Of a stretch of 64,000 nucleotides of DNA, positions 30,789 to 40,328 are shown piece by piece; the stretch's first letter is position 1; every line of letters starts with the position of its first letter. Origin of the DNA: an uncultured Lutimaribacter sp. (GTDB lineage: Bacteria; Pseudomonadota; Alphaproteobacteria; Rhodobacterales; Rhodobacteraceae); assembly GCA_913061505.1 (NCBI GenBank), contig CAJXSO010000009.1, positions 1 through 64,000 of the forward strand, in the 5' to 3' direction. Made by a program: the position numbers and the translations under genes. The notes under the pieces were generated by a model. It was not told where the DNA came from. It was given only the letters and a program-made list of their open reading frames with translations, and did no database searches.

Positions 30789-33054
30789 CTTGTCCTCTTT
30801 GGGTGGGCGCATCGTTTGTGGCATCAAGCGTGGCGAGGGGCAGCAAAATTACCGCCATGGCACCATGATGACCATCTGGCGCAAAGGCTGGCGCAGTTTC
30901 CAAATCCAGCCTACCGCCATGTTCTTCAATGATTTTTTTCACAATGGGCAAGCCCAAACCAGTGCCCTCGGCCCGCGAGGTTACATAGGGTTCGAACAGG
31001 CGCGCGCGGTCTTCGGGAAGGCCAATGCCATTGTCCATAATCTCGATCTTGGCCTGCCCATCGGCCTGTGTCACCCGCAGGCGAATGGCCCCTTGAAACC
31101 CATCGGGAACGCCAGATTTAACCCTGGTTTCAATGGCTTCTCCGGCGTTCTTAATCAGGTTCGTCAGCGCCTGGCCAATCATCGTGTCGTCCAGCTGGGC
31201 CATCAGGGCATCATCTGGCAGTTCCAGCGTGATATCGACATCGGGCTGGCCCGCGCGCTGCAACACCACGGCATCACGCACCAATGCGGCCAGGCTGTGG
31301 CTGCGCCTGTCGGGTTCGGGCATGCGGGCGAATTTGGAAAACTCATCAACAATGCGCCGCAAGTCATTGGTTTGACGCACAATTACCTCGGTAAGCTGCT
31401 GCAGGCTGTCGGCATTATCTGCATCAAGCTGCGCACCAAATTTGCGCCGGATCCGTTCTGCAGACAGCTGAATGGGCGTTAGCGGGTTTTTGATTTCATG
31501 GGCAATGCGCCGCGCAACATCGCCCCAGGCCGCCATGCGCTGGGCCGCAACCAGATTGGTCACATCATCAAAGGCCACCACATAGCCCTCGAGCGTGCCA
31601 TCATGGCGGCGCCGCTTGGCCATGCGCACCAGCAAATTTTCCAAGCGTCCATTGCGGGTTACACGCACTTCTTCTTGTAGGGTTTCATTCGGGCCGTTTT
31701 GCAACCTGTCAAAGACCGGCGCAAATTCAGGAACCGCCACAGACAGCGCCAGCGATGTTTGCTCTTCGTGCCAATCCAGCAACCGCTCGGCCGAGCGGTT
31801 TACAAAGGCCACGCGCCCAGCGTCATCTACCCCAACCACACCCGATGTGACCGAGGCCAAAACAGAATCGAACAACCGCCTGCGCCGTTCGATCTGGCGG
31901 GTGTTATCCAGCAGCGCCTCGCGCTGGCCCTTCAATTGCCGCGTCATCTGGTTAAAATACTGGCTGAGCATGGCAATTTCGTCATCGCCCTCTTCCTCGA
32001 TCACCTGCACATCCAGATCGCCCGCGCCCACCTGTTGCGCAGCCCCCGCCAAACGCCCCACGGGGCGGCTGAGGCGCTCGGCAAACCACAGGCCCAGCAG
32101 CACAGCCGCCAAGATCAAAAGCACCGCAAAGCCCAGATAAAGCAGCGCAAAATCCGCCAGGCGGCGGCCACGCTCGCTTTCTTGTTGCTGATAAAACCGC
32201 GCGGTTTCTTGGGTTTCATCCAAAAGCGCCAGCAAATCGCCATCGACCGTGCGGCTGATATACAAAAACCGCTCGCCCAAGCCGCGCAGCTTAACCAAGG
32301 CGCGATATTCATCATTTGGCCAATCGCTGATCAAGGCCGTGCCCTGGCCGCGCGCGGCATCAAAATCGCTGGGCGTTGGCACCTCGAGATCAAATAAATA
32401 CGATCGCGCGCCCCGGGCGCGGATATTGCCCGCGCCATCCAGCACAAAGGCCTCTTTCAGGCCACGCTGGATCAGGCCTTGGCCTTCGGTCAGAACAACG
32501 CGCAAATCACCGTCTTCGTTGATGGGAAAGTCGCGGTGGCGGTCTTGGATAAAGCCTGCCAGCAGGCCGGCATCTTCGCGCAGGTCTTTGCTTTGCTCTG
32601 CTTCATAGGATTGGGCCGCCGCCAATGATGCGCCCACAACGCTTTGAACACGCTTGGAAAACCATGTTTCAAGGCCAATATTGATGGTCAGCATCGCAAA
32701 CACGGCCACCGTGACCGTGGGCAAAAACGCCATCAAGGCAAAAACCCCGGTCAGCCGCAAATGCAGGCGTGACCCGGCCGATTGCTGGCGGCGTTGCGCC
32801 AGAATGGTCAGCACCCGCTGCAGCACCAGTGCCGCCAGCAGCAACACATAGACCAGATCAGCCAGCAGCACCAACCGCAGCGCCATAGAGGTGCCGCCTT
32901 GGCCCAATGGGCCCAGCACCAAAAACGTGGCCAAGGCCAACAGCGGCCCCAAAACCACCAGCCCCAAGGTGGCCACGTTTTGGTATCGACGCTGGCGGCG
33001 CAGGCGCAAAAGCCGCTCCCATGCGTTGCTTCTATAGCGTGCCTTTAAGGCCAC
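30781..33054 (-). CDS. ntrY: Sensor histidine kinase NtrY
   Basis: 757 residues: three membrane helices near the N-terminus (VATLGLVVLGPLLALATFLV; LVLLADLVYVLLLAALVLQR; TGVFALMAFLPTVTVAVFAM), an external domain of about 180 residues, a fourth helix (LLYLGFAVLLILAAVLLGLW), HAMP, PAS (FDSVLASVTSGVVGVDDAG), the phospho-acceptor box [20 protein letters not shown] and an ATPase domain ending GTGLGLPIVKKIIEEHGG. Start GTG at 33054 with a G-run upstream. Ninety-eight bases separate it from ntrC, so it could have its own promoter. Confidence 0.95.
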   Translation of the reverse strand: MALKARYRSNAWERLLRLRRQRRYQNVATLGLVVLGPLLALATFLVLGPLGQGGTSMALRLVLLADLVYVLLLAALVLQRVLTILAQRRQQSAGSRLHLRLTGVFALMAFLPTVTVAVFAMLTINIGLETWFSKRVQSVVGASLAAAQSYEAEQSKDLREDAGLLAGFIQDRHRDFPINEDGDLRVVLTEGQGLIQRGLKEAFVLDGAGNIRARGARSYLFDLEVPTPSDFDAARGQGTALISDWPNDEYRALVKLRGLGERFLYISRTVDGDLLALLDETQETARFYQQQESERGRRLADFALLYLGFAVLLILAAVLLGLWFAERLSRPVGRLAGAAQQVGAGDLDVQVIEEEGDDEIAMLSQYFNQMTRQLKGQREALLDNTRQIERRRRLFDSVLASVTSGVVGVDDAGRVAFVNRSAERLLDWHEEQTSLALSVAVPEFAPVFDRLQNGPNETLQEEVRVTRNGRLENLLVRMAKRRRHDGTLEGYVVAFDDVTNLVAAQRMAAWGDVARRIAHEIKNPLTPIQLSAERIRRKFGAQLDADNADSLQQLTEVIVRQTNDLRRIVDEFSKFARMPEPDRRSHSLAALVRDAVVLQRAGQPDVDITLELPDDALMAQLDDTMIGQALTNLIKNAGEAIETRVKSGVPDGFQGAIRLRVTQADGQAKIEIMDNGIGLPEDRARLFEPYVTSRAEGTGLGLPIVKKIIEEHGGRLDLETAPAFAPDGHHGAMAVILLPLATLDATNDAPTQRGQDE

Positions 33055-33152
33055 TCAGCCCCCCCAGCTTTTGGTGGGCCTGTGCACCCAACCACAACAT
33101 TTGGCGGCATATTACGGGGGCTGCGCCCCATTTGCCACATATTGTTGCGATT

Positions 33153-34532
33153 TTACATCAATTTGCGCCGCCGTGTCACGGAGATATCCAGCTCGGTGAT
33201 CTTCTTACGCAGCGTATTGCGGTTGATCCCCAGCAGATCGGCGCATTTGGCTTGATTTCCCCCCGTGGCCTCAAGGGCGATTTCGATCAGGGGCGTTTCA
33301 ACCTCTTTCAAAATACGCCCATGCAGCCCCGGCGGTGGCAACATATTCCCGTGCAAATCGAAATAGCGGCGCAAATGCCGCGCCACGCTGGCCGATAGGT
33401 TATCGGCATCGCTGATACCGCCGCTTAGCACCGGCTCCATCTCGGGCTGGCTGCCCAGCACCATTTCCACCTCGGGGCGGCTGATTTCTTCGGCGCGGCT
33501 GGTCAGCACAAGGCGGCGAATGGCGTTTTCTAACTGGCGCACATTGCCCGGCCAGCTGTAGACGCGCATCAATTCCAGCGCATCACGCGACAAACGGCGG
33601 CGCACGCCGGTGTCACGCTCGGCCCGGCCCAGAAAATGCTCGGCCAAAAGCGAGATATCATCCACCCTTTCGCGCAGCGCCGGCACATCCAGCGTGGCCC
33701 CGCCGATACGGTAATATAAATCTTGCCGCATCCGGCCCTTTTCCATCGCTGTGCTCAGGTTTACCTGGCTGGTGGCCATGAAACGCGGCACATGTTCGCC
33801 GGGGTTATCCATCATCCGCACGATCCGCGCCTGCGCCTCGGCATCCAGATCGCCGATTTCATCAAACAACAGCGTGCCGCCCCTTACCCGCGCCAACACC
33901 CGGGCGGGCCCCTCTAATTCGGACAGATCTGCCGCAGACACGGTGACAAAGGGCAAGGTGCGCCGATCTGAAAAATCGTGGATCGCGCGCGCGATCAGCG
34001 ATTTCCCGGTGCCGGATTCGCCCGAAATCAACACCGGCAAATCGGTGTTCATCACCCGCGCCACAATACGGTAAAGCGCTTGCATTCCCGGCGTGCGCCC
34101 CACCAAGGGCAGGTCTTCCGGGCGCTCGGCCTCGGCCGGTTCGGGGCTGCGCTGTGGCACAGCGCGCCGGCGCGCATCCAGTGCCCGTGCGGTGCGCTTC
34201 ATCAAATCGGGCAAATCAAACGGTTTGGGCAGGTAATCATAGGCCTCGGCCTCGGCCGCCTGGATGGCTGTCATGATGGTGTTTTGCGCAGAAATCACGA
34301 TCACCGGCAAACCGGGGCGATCTTGGGCGATTTTGGGCAACATTTCCAACCCGTTACCATCGGGCATCATCACATCCGAGATCACCACATCGCCCTTGCC
34401 CTCGCCCACCCAGCGCATCAGCGTGGTCAGCGAACTGGTGGCATGCACCTTGCAGCCCGCACGCGTCAGCGCCTGGGTTAAAACCGTGCGAATGGTGCGG
34501 TCGTCATCTGCAACCAGAACAGTGCCATCCAT
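33153..34532 (-). CDS. ntrC: Nitrogen regulator NtrC, Rhodobacter-type without GAFTGA
   Basis: 459 residues: receiver with Asp53 ([13 protein letters not shown]), AAA+ with Walker A GESGTGKS (171-178) and Walker [11 protein letters not shown] (221-230), and a Fis-type helix-turn-helix ([19 protein letters not shown]). Between Walker A and B only about 50 residues remain; the segment carrying ESELFGHxxGAFTGA in enteric NtrC is missing, replaced by [16 protein letters not shown]. From the literature on Rhodobacter capsulatus, such an NtrC activates housekeeping polymerase instead of sigma-54. The start lies two bases after the ntrB stop. Confidence 0.96.
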   Translation of the reverse strand: MDGTVLVADDDRTIRTVLTQALTRAGCKVHATSSLTTLMRWVGEGKGDVVISDVMMPDGNGLEMLPKIAQDRPGLPVIVISAQNTIMTAIQAAEAEAYDYLPKPFDLPDLMKRTARALDARRRAVPQRSPEPAEAERPEDLPLVGRTPGMQALYRIVARVMNTDLPVLISGESGTGKSLIARAIHDFSDRRTLPFVTVSAADLSELEGPARVLARVRGGTLLFDEIGDLDAEAQARIVRMMDNPGEHVPRFMATSQVNLSTAMEKGRMRQDLYYRIGGATLDVPALRERVDDISLLAEHFLGRAERDTGVRRRLSRDALELMRVYSWPGNVRQLENAIRRLVLTSRAEEISRPEVEMVLGSQPEMEPVLSGGISDADNLSASVARHLRRYFDLHGNMLPPPGLHGRILKEVETPLIEIALEATGGNQAKCADLLGINRNTLRKKITELDISVTRRRKLM

Positions 34533-34534
34533 CG

Positions 34535-35605
34535 TTAACTCTCCTTAATATTCTTGGGCGCGCGCGGAAGCGATATGCGAAACACGGTGCGGCCCGGCAC
34601 AGAATTGACCGAGATCCACCCGTCGTGGTCGCTGATGATCTTGCTGACCAATGCCAGCCCCAGGCCGGTGCCGTTTTCGCGCCCGGAAACAAAGGGCTCG
34701 AAAATATCGTTGGCAATCGCCTCGGGCAGGCCCGGGCCATCGTCGGTGATTTCAATCTGCAACGGCAAAGAATGGCCGCTGCCATCGGCGCGGCGCAGGC
34801 GAAAAGCGTGTTCGTAATAGGTGCGCAGCACAATTTTGCCGCCATCAGGCGCGGCTTGGGCTGCGTTTTTCAACAGGTTCAGCACCACCTGCAACAGCTG
34901 GTCAGGATCGGCCCATGCCAAGGGCAACGAGGGGTCGTATTGCTCGACAATCTTCATATGCGCGCCAAAACCCAACAGCGCCGAACGCCGGGCACGATCA
35001 AGAACATCGTGCAAATTCATCGCCTTGCGGGCAGGTTCTGACAGGTTTCCAAACTGTTCTACCTGCTCTAGCAGCTTCACGATGCGCCGGGTTTCGCCCA
35101 CGATCAAATCTGTCAGCTCTAAATCCTCTGGCCCCAAATTCATGCTCAGCAATTGCGCAGCCCCCGCAATGCCAGCCAGCGGGTTCTTGATTTCATGCGC
35201 CAGCATTTCAGCCATGCCAATGGCCGATTTCGCAGCCGATTTCACCGAATGGCTTTGCGTCATCCGGCTGGCCAATTCGCGAGGCGCCACCAAAAACAGC
35301 ATCTTTCCCGGATGCCCCAACAGCGGCGAGATCTGCAGGTTGCATTGCAGCGGCGGCCTGTCGCCTGTGCCCACATCGACATCGTTTACAAACAGCGGTG
35401 TGCCAGCCGCCCGCGCGCGGGCAAAAGCCTCTTCCAGCGGCGCATCCACCGCCAGCCTGTCCCATACCGGGGCGCCGGCCACAGATTTGGCCGAGGCATT
35501 CAAAAACCCTTCAGCGGCGGGGTTGATCTGCTCGATCAGGTCATCGGCCCCCACCAGCAGCGCAGGCACTGGCAAGGAATTCCACAGGGCGGCCTCGTCA
35601 CTCAT
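34535..35605 (-). CDS. ntrB: Nitrogen sensor kinase NtrB
   Basis: A soluble kinase/phosphatase for NtrC, normally steered by a PII protein. 356 residues: PAS domain ([20 protein letters not shown]), H-box [20 protein letters not shown] with His137, and the ATPase region [47 protein letters not shown]. No membrane helix. The ATG overlaps the dusB stop as ATGA; an ATG three codons earlier has no good ribosome site. Second gene of dusB-ntrB-ntrC. Confidence 0.96.
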   Translation of the reverse strand: MSDEAALWNSLPVPALLVGADDLIEQINPAAEGFLNASAKSVAGAPVWDRLAVDAPLEEAFARARAAGTPLFVNDVDVGTGDRPPLQCNLQISPLLGHPGKMLFLVAPRELASRMTQSHSVKSAAKSAIGMAEMLAHEIKNPLAGIAGAAQLLSMNLGPEDLELTDLIVGETRRIVKLLEQVEQFGNLSEPARKAMNLHDVLDRARRSALLGFGAHMKIVEQYDPSLPLAWADPDQLLQVVLNLLKNAAQAAPDGGKIVLRTYYEHAFRLRRADGSGHSLPLQIEITDDGPGLPEAIANDIFEPFVSGRENGTGLGLALVSKIISDHDGWISVNSVPGRTVFRISLPRAPKNIKES

Positions 35606-36582
35606 GCGGCGCATCTTTCGCGGTCATCGGCCTGGCCCAGCAAGGCCAGCACCTGCGCAGGATCGCGCTGGGTTAAGATTTCGCGGCGCAGTTTGGCGCA
35701 AGTGGCCAGATCATCCATATACCACCCCAAATGTTTGCGCGCCACGCGCAGGCCCAATTCGGCCCCGTAAAACCCCAACATCGCCTCGTAATGGCCGCAG
35801 ATCATATCCAGCAGCGCGCGCCCTTGTGGAATATCGGGCAGGGCCCCATAGCCCAACGCATGCGCCACCTGCGCCAAAACCCACGGCCGCCCCTGCGCCC
35901 CGCGCCCAATCATCACCCCATCCGCGCCCGAGTGCTGCAGCGCCTTTTGCGCGTCTTTGGGCCCGGTGATATCGCCATTGGCCACAACCGGAATGCCCAC
36001 CGCCGCTTTCACATCGGCAATCGCCGCCCAATCGGCATGGCCTTTGTAAAACTGGCACCGCGTGCGGCCATGAATCACCACCATCTGCACCCCTGCCCCC
36101 TCGGCGCGGCGCGCCAGTTCCGCGGCGTTCAGGCAGCTATCATCCCACCCCAGCCGGGTTTTTAGCGTCACAGGTATATCCACCGCCGCCACCACGGCCT
36201 CGATCAGCTGCAGCGCATGATCCAAATTGCGCATCAAGGCCGACCCAGACAGCCCCCCAACCACCTTTTTGGCCGGGCAGCCCATATTGATATCAATCAC
36301 CCGCGCGCCCATGCCCTCTACCTCTTTGGCCGCGCGCGCCATCCAATGCGCCTCGCGCCCCGCCAATTGCACCGAGGTGTTTTCAATCTGCGCGCCCAAT
36401 TCGGCACGTTCGCGCACACCGGGCTTTGCCTGCACCATCTCTTGGCTGGCGACCATCTCGCTTACCACCAACCCCGCACCAAAGCGCGAGACAAGGGTGC
36501 GAAACGGCAAATCTGTGATGCCGGCCAAAGGGGCCAACAGAACCGGGCTGGACAGGGGTTTTTCTGCAATCGATAGCGGCAT
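35602..36582 (-). CDS. dusB: tRNA-dihydrouridine synthase DusB (nifR3)
   Basis: An FMN enzyme that reduces uridines in the tRNA D-loop. 326 residues, TIM barrel: APLAGITDLPFRTLVSRFGA, then the active-site DINMGCPAKKVVGGLSGSAL with the catalytic cysteine, TLKTRLGWDD, VVIHGRTRCQFYKGHADW, and NGDITGPKDAQKAL and GVMIGRGAQGRPW. The old name nifR3 comes from its place before ntrBC in Rhodobacter; it does not imply nitrogen fixation here. First gene of the operon, divergent from ispDF. Confidence 0.96.
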   Translation of the reverse strand: MPLSIAEKPLSSPVLLAPLAGITDLPFRTLVSRFGAGLVVSEMVASQEMVQAKPGVRERAELGAQIENTSVQLAGREAHWMARAAKEVEGMGARVIDINMGCPAKKVVGGLSGSALMRNLDHALQLIEAVVAAVDIPVTLKTRLGWDDSCLNAAELARRAEGAGVQMVVIHGRTRCQFYKGHADWAAIADVKAAVGIPVVANGDITGPKDAQKALQHSGADGVMIGRGAQGRPWVLAQVAHALGYGALPDIPQGRALLDMICGHYEAMLGFYGAELGLRVARKHLGWYMDDLATCAKLRREILTQRDPAQVLALLGQADDRERCAA

Positions 36583-36674
36583 GTGCCTAAACCTTGTGCG
36601 ATGTCACTTTCGTAACCTGTTGCCTTCACAGCCACAATGAATGCAACGTCTATTTCCTATACAAATCACCTCAA

Positions 36675-36693
36675 TTGCACAAATTTTATGCAA
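36675..36693. promoter_or_regulatory. NtrC-like dyad upstream of dusB-ntrBC
   Basis: TTGCACAAATTTTATGCAA, a near-palindrome. Against the enteric NtrC half-sites (TGCAC, seven bases, GTGCA) only one base differs. It sits in the 190-base dusB/ispDF divergent gap, about 93 bases upstream of dusB. It could serve ntr autoregulation or simply be an AT-rich promoter element of ispDF. The rest of the gap is AT-richer than its surroundings, fitting promoters both ways. Confidence 0.35.
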
Positions 36694-36772
36694 ACCTCCG
36701 CAGTGACGCCCAGATCGTGGCAATTGCTCTTCCCCGCGCAAGGCCCTATTCATTGCAGAAAGGAGACCACCC

Positions 36773-37942
36773 ATGCGCACCGCCGCCCTAATCGTTGCCG
36801 CCGGCCGTGGCACCCGCGCCGGCGGGGCCCTGCCCAAACAATGGCAAACCATCGCCGGGCGCCGCGTGGCAGACTGGACGCTTGATGCCTTTGCCAGCCA
36901 TCCCGGCATTGATCACATTGTGATGGTCATCAACCCCGCCGATGCCGAACTGGCGCCCAAGGGCGTGGAAACCACCGCCGGGGGCGCCACGCGTGCGCAA
37001 TCGGTATTGGCCGGGCTGCAAGCGCTACAGGGCAAGGGCATTGATCGGGTGCTGATCCACGATGTGGCCCGCGCCTGTGTCAGCCACCAGGTGATCGATG
37101 GCGTCTTGGCAGCACTCTCCAGCCACCCCGGCGCCGCCCCCGGGCTGGAAATCACCGATGCGCTCTGGCGCGGCGCCGCCACCGGCCAGCCGATCACCGC
37201 CACAGTATCGCGCGCGGGGCTCTTTCGCGCGCAAACCCCGCAAGGCTTTCACTTTGCCCAAATACTCACTGCGCATCAGATGCACCAAGGCGACGCGGCT
37301 GATGATGTCGAGGTGGCCCGCGCCGCCGGTCTTTCGGTTGTGATTACCCAAGGATGCGCGCAAAATCTTAAAATCACCCGCCCTGCAGATTTTCAGCGCG
37401 CGGCCCAGATCTTAGAACAGGAGCACCGCTTGCCCATGCCCGCCCTACCCGACATCCGCCTTGGCAATGGTTATGACGTGCACGCCTTTGGCCCCGGCGA
37501 TCATGTTACGCTCTGCGGTGTGGCCCTGCCCCATGGCCGCGCCCTGATGGGGCATTCCGATGCCGATGTGGGCATGCATGCCATCACCGATGCGATTTAT
37601 GGCGCCTTGGCCCAGGGCGATATCGGGCGGCATTTCCCCCCGTCTGACCCGCAATGGAAGGGCGCCGACAGCGCCATATTTTTGGCCCATGCGGTGAAAT
37701 TGGCGGCAGAGATGGGCTATGGCATTGGCAATATCGATTGCACCTTGGTCTGCGAACAGCCCAAAATCGGGCCGCATGCCGATGCCATGCAGGCACGGTT
37801 GGCGCAGATTATGGGCATCGCGCCCCAGCGCATTTCGGTCAAGGCCACCACATCCGAGCGGCTGGGCTTTACCGGCCGCGAAGAGGGGATTGCCGCGCTG
37901 GCCACCGCCACTCTGATCGGCGGGGCCACGCCATGCGCCTAA
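36773..37942 (+). CDS. ispDF: Bifunctional IspD/IspF isoprenoid enzyme
   Basis: Fusion of CDP-methylerythritol synthesis (IspD, about residues 1-225) and cyclisation to ME-cPP (IspF, about 228-389) in the MEP pathway. Isp[21 protein letters not shown] and [11 protein letters not shown]. Isp[21 protein letters not shown] with metal ligands Asp/His, and [29 protein letters not shown] lies directly before the ATG. IspE, the step between, is not in the window. It overlaps pgpA by ten bases. Confidence 0.97.
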   Translation: MRTAALIVAAGRGTRAGGALPKQWQTIAGRRVADWTLDAFASHPGIDHIVMVINPADAELAPKGVETTAGGATRAQSVLAGLQALQGKGIDRVLIHDVARACVSHQVIDGVLAALSSHPGAAPGLEITDALWRGAATGQPITATVSRAGLFRAQTPQGFHFAQILTAHQMHQGDAADDVEVARAAGLSVVITQGCAQNLKITRPADFQRAAQILEQEHRLPMPALPDIRLGNGYDVHAFGPGDHVTLCGVALPHGRALMGHSDADVGMHAITDAIYGALAQGDIGRHFPPSDPQWKGADSAIFLAHAVKLAAEMGYGIGNIDCTLVCEQPKIGPHADAMQARLAQIMGIAPQRISVKATTSERLGFTGREEGIAALATATLIGGATPCA

Positions 37943-38430
37943 GCCGCTTGATCGCGATTTTCTTTGGCGCAGGCCTCTTGCGCCCTGCCCCCGGCACCTG
38001 GGGCTCGGCTGTGGCGCTGGCCTTGGGGGTGGGGCTGCACATGCTGGGCCATTTCCCGCTGTTGGCGGCAGCAACCCTGGCTGCAACAGCTGCGGGGTTT
38101 TGGGCCTGCGGGCGCGAATTGGCCGATCGCCCCGGCGATGACCCGTCGGAAATTGTGATCGACGAGGTTGCAGGCCAATGGCTGGCGCTGTGCTTTCCCT
38201 CTTTTGGCTTTTGGCTCATGGGCTTGCCCGCCAGCAATTTCCCCTATCCCGGCTGGCTGGCGGCGTTTTTGTTTTTCCGCCTTTTTGATATTTGGAAACC
38301 CTGGCTGGTGGGCCGGGCTGATCGGCGCCACGATGCGGCGGGCGTGATGCTGGATGATCTTTGGGCTGGTATCTTTGCCGGGATCGCCACGATCTTGGCC
38401 GCCGGTCTTGCGCATGGGGTGCTGATGTGA
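37933..38430 (+). CDS. pgpA: Phosphatidylglycerophosphatase A
   Basis: Removes the phosphate from phosphatidylglycerol phosphate to give phosphatidylglycerol. 165 residues with [15 protein letters not shown] near the N-terminus, the acidic motif [18 protein letters not shown], and membrane helices ([33 protein letters not shown]). The [18 protein letters not shown] segment is typical. Start overlaps ispDF by ten bases; its stop overlaps the next start as GTGA, so three genes are read together. Confidence 0.94.
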   Translation: MRLSRLIAIFFGAGLLRPAPGTWGSAVALALGVGLHMLGHFPLLAAATLAATAAGFWACGRELADRPGDDPSEIVIDEVAGQWLALCFPSFGFWLMGLPASNFPYPGWLAAFLFFRLFDIWKPWLVGRADRRHDAAGVMLDDLWAGIFAGIATILAAGLAHGVLM

Positions 38431-38912
38431 GCTTGGCTGAACAGGTTATTCACGCCTGCCGTGACAAGGGGCTGATGCTGAGCATGGCCGAAAGCTGCAC
38501 AGGCGGCCTGCTGGCCGCAGCCCTAACCGAGGTGCCCGGCGCCTCGGCCGTGGTCGAGCGCGGCTTTGTCACCTATACCAACGCCGCCAAAGAGCAGATG
38601 CTGGGCGTCAGCGCCGATACGCTGCGCCAATATGGTGCCGTGTCGCCACAGGTGGCGCAGGAAATGGCCCAAGGGGCGCTGGCCCGCTCGCAGGCAGATC
38701 TGGCGGTGGCCATCACCGGCATTGCCGGCCCCGGCGGTTCCGAATTCAAGCCCGAAGGCCGCGTGTGTTTTGCCCTGGCCCAAACCGGCCGGCCGACGCG
38801 CTGTGAAACGGTTGAATTTGGCGCCTTGGGCCGCGCAAATGTGCGCCAGGCCAGCTGCCAGCACGCCCTGGAACAGATTCTAACAGCCATTCGTGATCTG
38901 CATAAAATTTAG
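38427..38912 (+). CDS. pncC: Nicotinamide-nucleotide amidohydrolase (CinA C-terminal type)
   Basis: Deamidates NMN in the pyridine nucleotide cycle. 161 residues, a stand-alone CinA C-terminal domain: LSMAESCTGGLLAAALTEVP with the catalytic Ser, YTNAAKEQMLGV, GAVSPQVAQEMAQGA and AVAITGIAGPGGSEFKPEG. The start is GTG overlapping the pgpA TGA by four bases; no other in-frame start is nearby. The old competence label 'CinA' applies to the full-length protein, which this is not. Confidence 0.93.
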   Translation: MSLAEQVIHACRDKGLMLSMAESCTGGLLAAALTEVPGASAVVERGFVTYTNAAKEQMLGVSADTLRQYGAVSPQVAQEMAQGALARSQADLAVAITGIAGPGGSEFKPEGRVCFALAQTGRPTRCETVEFGALGRANVRQASCQHALEQILTAIRDLHKI

Positions 38913-39000
38913 GCAAAACCCCAGTTAAAACGCCCCTTATTCAAGCGTTTTGAAATATGCCCCTATTCTGGGCGCCATTTTGCACGCTTGCAGCTTTTTT

Positions 39001-39015
39001 TGGCACCCCTGATGC
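39001..39015 (+). promoter_or_regulatory. Sigma-54-like -24/-12 element before amtB
   Basis: TGGCAC, five bases, then ATGC: nine of ten consensus bases (TGGCAC-N5-TTGC), with GG and GC exactly ten bases apart. The predicted start point lies about 45 bases before the amtB ATG. A TTGCACGCTTGCAG stretch sits just upstream at 38980-38993. It is only one motif match, and the gap also allows other promoters. See the finding on the missing GAFTGA. Confidence 0.4.
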
Positions 39016-39071
39016 GGTTCAAGCCCCCAAAGCCGCGACAAGGTCGCGCATTACGATCAAGGGGACATCGA

Positions 39072-40250
39072 ATGAACGCAGCAGATACCGCATGGATCAT
39101 CGTCGCTACGGCGTTGGTTCTATTCATGACATTGCCGGGCCTGGCCCTGTTTTACGGCGGGCTTGTGCGCGCGCGCAACGTGCTCAGCGTGTTTATGCAT
39201 TGCTATGCAATCGCCTGTTTGATGAGCGTGCTGTGGTTTGCCTTTGGCTATTCCATCGCCTTTGGCGAGGGCACACCCTATTGGGGCGGCTTGGGCAAGA
39301 TGTTCCTATCAGGGATCGACAGCAGCACCTTGTCGGGCAGCCTGCCCGAAGTGCTGTTTTTCGCCTTTCAGATGACCTTTGCCATCATCACCCCAGCACT
39401 GATCGTGGGCGCCTATGTAGAGCGCATCGGCTTTGGCTTTGTGCTGCTGTTCTCGGCGCTTTGGATGCTGGTGTGCTACGCGCCTGTCACCCATTGGATC
39501 TGGGGCGGCGGTTTTCTGGCCGATGGCGGCATCTTTGGCGAAACCGGCGTGCGCGATTTTGCCGGCGGCATCGTAGTGCATGAAACCGCGGGCCTTGCCG
39601 CCCTGGTTCTGGCAGTCATGCTGGGCGCGCGCAAAAACCAAACCACCCCGCCGCATAACCCGGGCTATGTGATGATCGGCGCCTCGATGCTGTGGGTGGG
39701 CTGGTTTGGCTTTAACGGCGGCAGCCAATTGGCCGCTGATGGCGGCGCGGCCATGGCGCTGACGGTCACGCATATTTCCGCCGCCACCGCCTCGTTGACC
39801 TGGGCGCTGTGGGAACGGGTGAAATTTGGCAAATCCTCGCTGGTAGGTCTGGTCACAGGCACCATTGCAGGCCTGGCCTCGATCACCCCGGCATCGGGCT
39901 TTGTTGGCCCGGTCGAGGCTCTGGCCATCGGTGCCATTGCAGGCGTTCTGTGCCAAGAGGCGGTTGTGCTGGTGCGCAATGTGCTAAAAATCGACGATAC
40001 GCTGGATGTGTTTGCCGTGCATGGCGTGGGCGGCATTTTCGGCACCATCATGATTGCCGCATTTGGCGCCGGCAGCTGGGCTGCACAGCTGGGCAGCCTG
40101 GCGATTGTGGGCGTCTATACCGTGGTTGTCAGCGTGATCCTGGCCAAGCTGGTGGGGCTGGTCACGCCGCTGCGGGTGGATCAGGAAAGCGAATATAACG
40201 GGCTTGATATCTCGGTGCATGGCGAACGCGCCTACGATCACAGCTCGTAA
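39072..40250 (+). CDS. amtB: Ammonium transporter
   Basis: 392 residues with eleven predicted helices and an outward N-terminus but no cleavable signal. Family segments: LPGLALFYGGLVRARNVLS, TPALIVGAYVERIGFG, the first pore histidine in GGIVVHETAGLAALVLAV, MLWVGWFGFNGGSQLAADG, and the second in VFAVHGVGGIFGTIM. AAGGGGAC precedes the ATG. Most bacteria pair amtB with a glnK-type PII gene; neither flank has one here. Confidence 0.96.
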   Translation: MNAADTAWIIVATALVLFMTLPGLALFYGGLVRARNVLSVFMHCYAIACLMSVLWFAFGYSIAFGEGTPYWGGLGKMFLSGIDSSTLSGSLPEVLFFAFQMTFAIITPALIVGAYVERIGFGFVLLFSALWMLVCYAPVTHWIWGGGFLADGGIFGETGVRDFAGGIVVHETAGLAALVLAVMLGARKNQTTPPHNPGYVMIGASMLWVGWFGFNGGSQLAADGGAAMALTVTHISAATASLTWALWERVKFGKSSLVGLVTGTIAGLASITPASGFVGPVEALAIGAIAGVLCQEAVVLVRNVLKIDDTLDVFAVHGVGGIFGTIMIAAFGAGSWAAQLGSLAIVGVYTVVVSVILAKLVGLVTPLRVDQESEYNGLDISVHGERAYDHSS

Positions 40251-40274
40251 CAGCGCCGCCAGCGGCACGATCAG

Positions 40275-40303
40275 GCCCAAGGCACCCTGCCTTGGGCTTT
40301 TTC
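40275..40303 (+). terminator. Rho-independent terminator of amtB
   Basis: Arms GCCCAAGGC and GCCTTGGGC pair perfectly around ACCCT, then TTTTTC. A second outer pairing, GGCACGA with TCGTGCC, extends it. It lies 24 bases after amtB and 25 before the end of the convergent oxidoreductase gene. Confidence 0.9.
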
Positions 40304-40328
40304 GTGCCAGATTGCTGCGATCAGTGGG

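Noticed and set aside
33153-34532. A sequencing or assembly deletion in ntrC
   Set aside because: The frame is intact on both sides and the same loss is known from related Rhodobacter NtrC.
35602-36582. Evidence of nitrogen fixation from the nifR3 name
   Set aside because: The gene encodes a tRNA-dihydrouridine synthase; the name is historical and no nif gene is present in the window.
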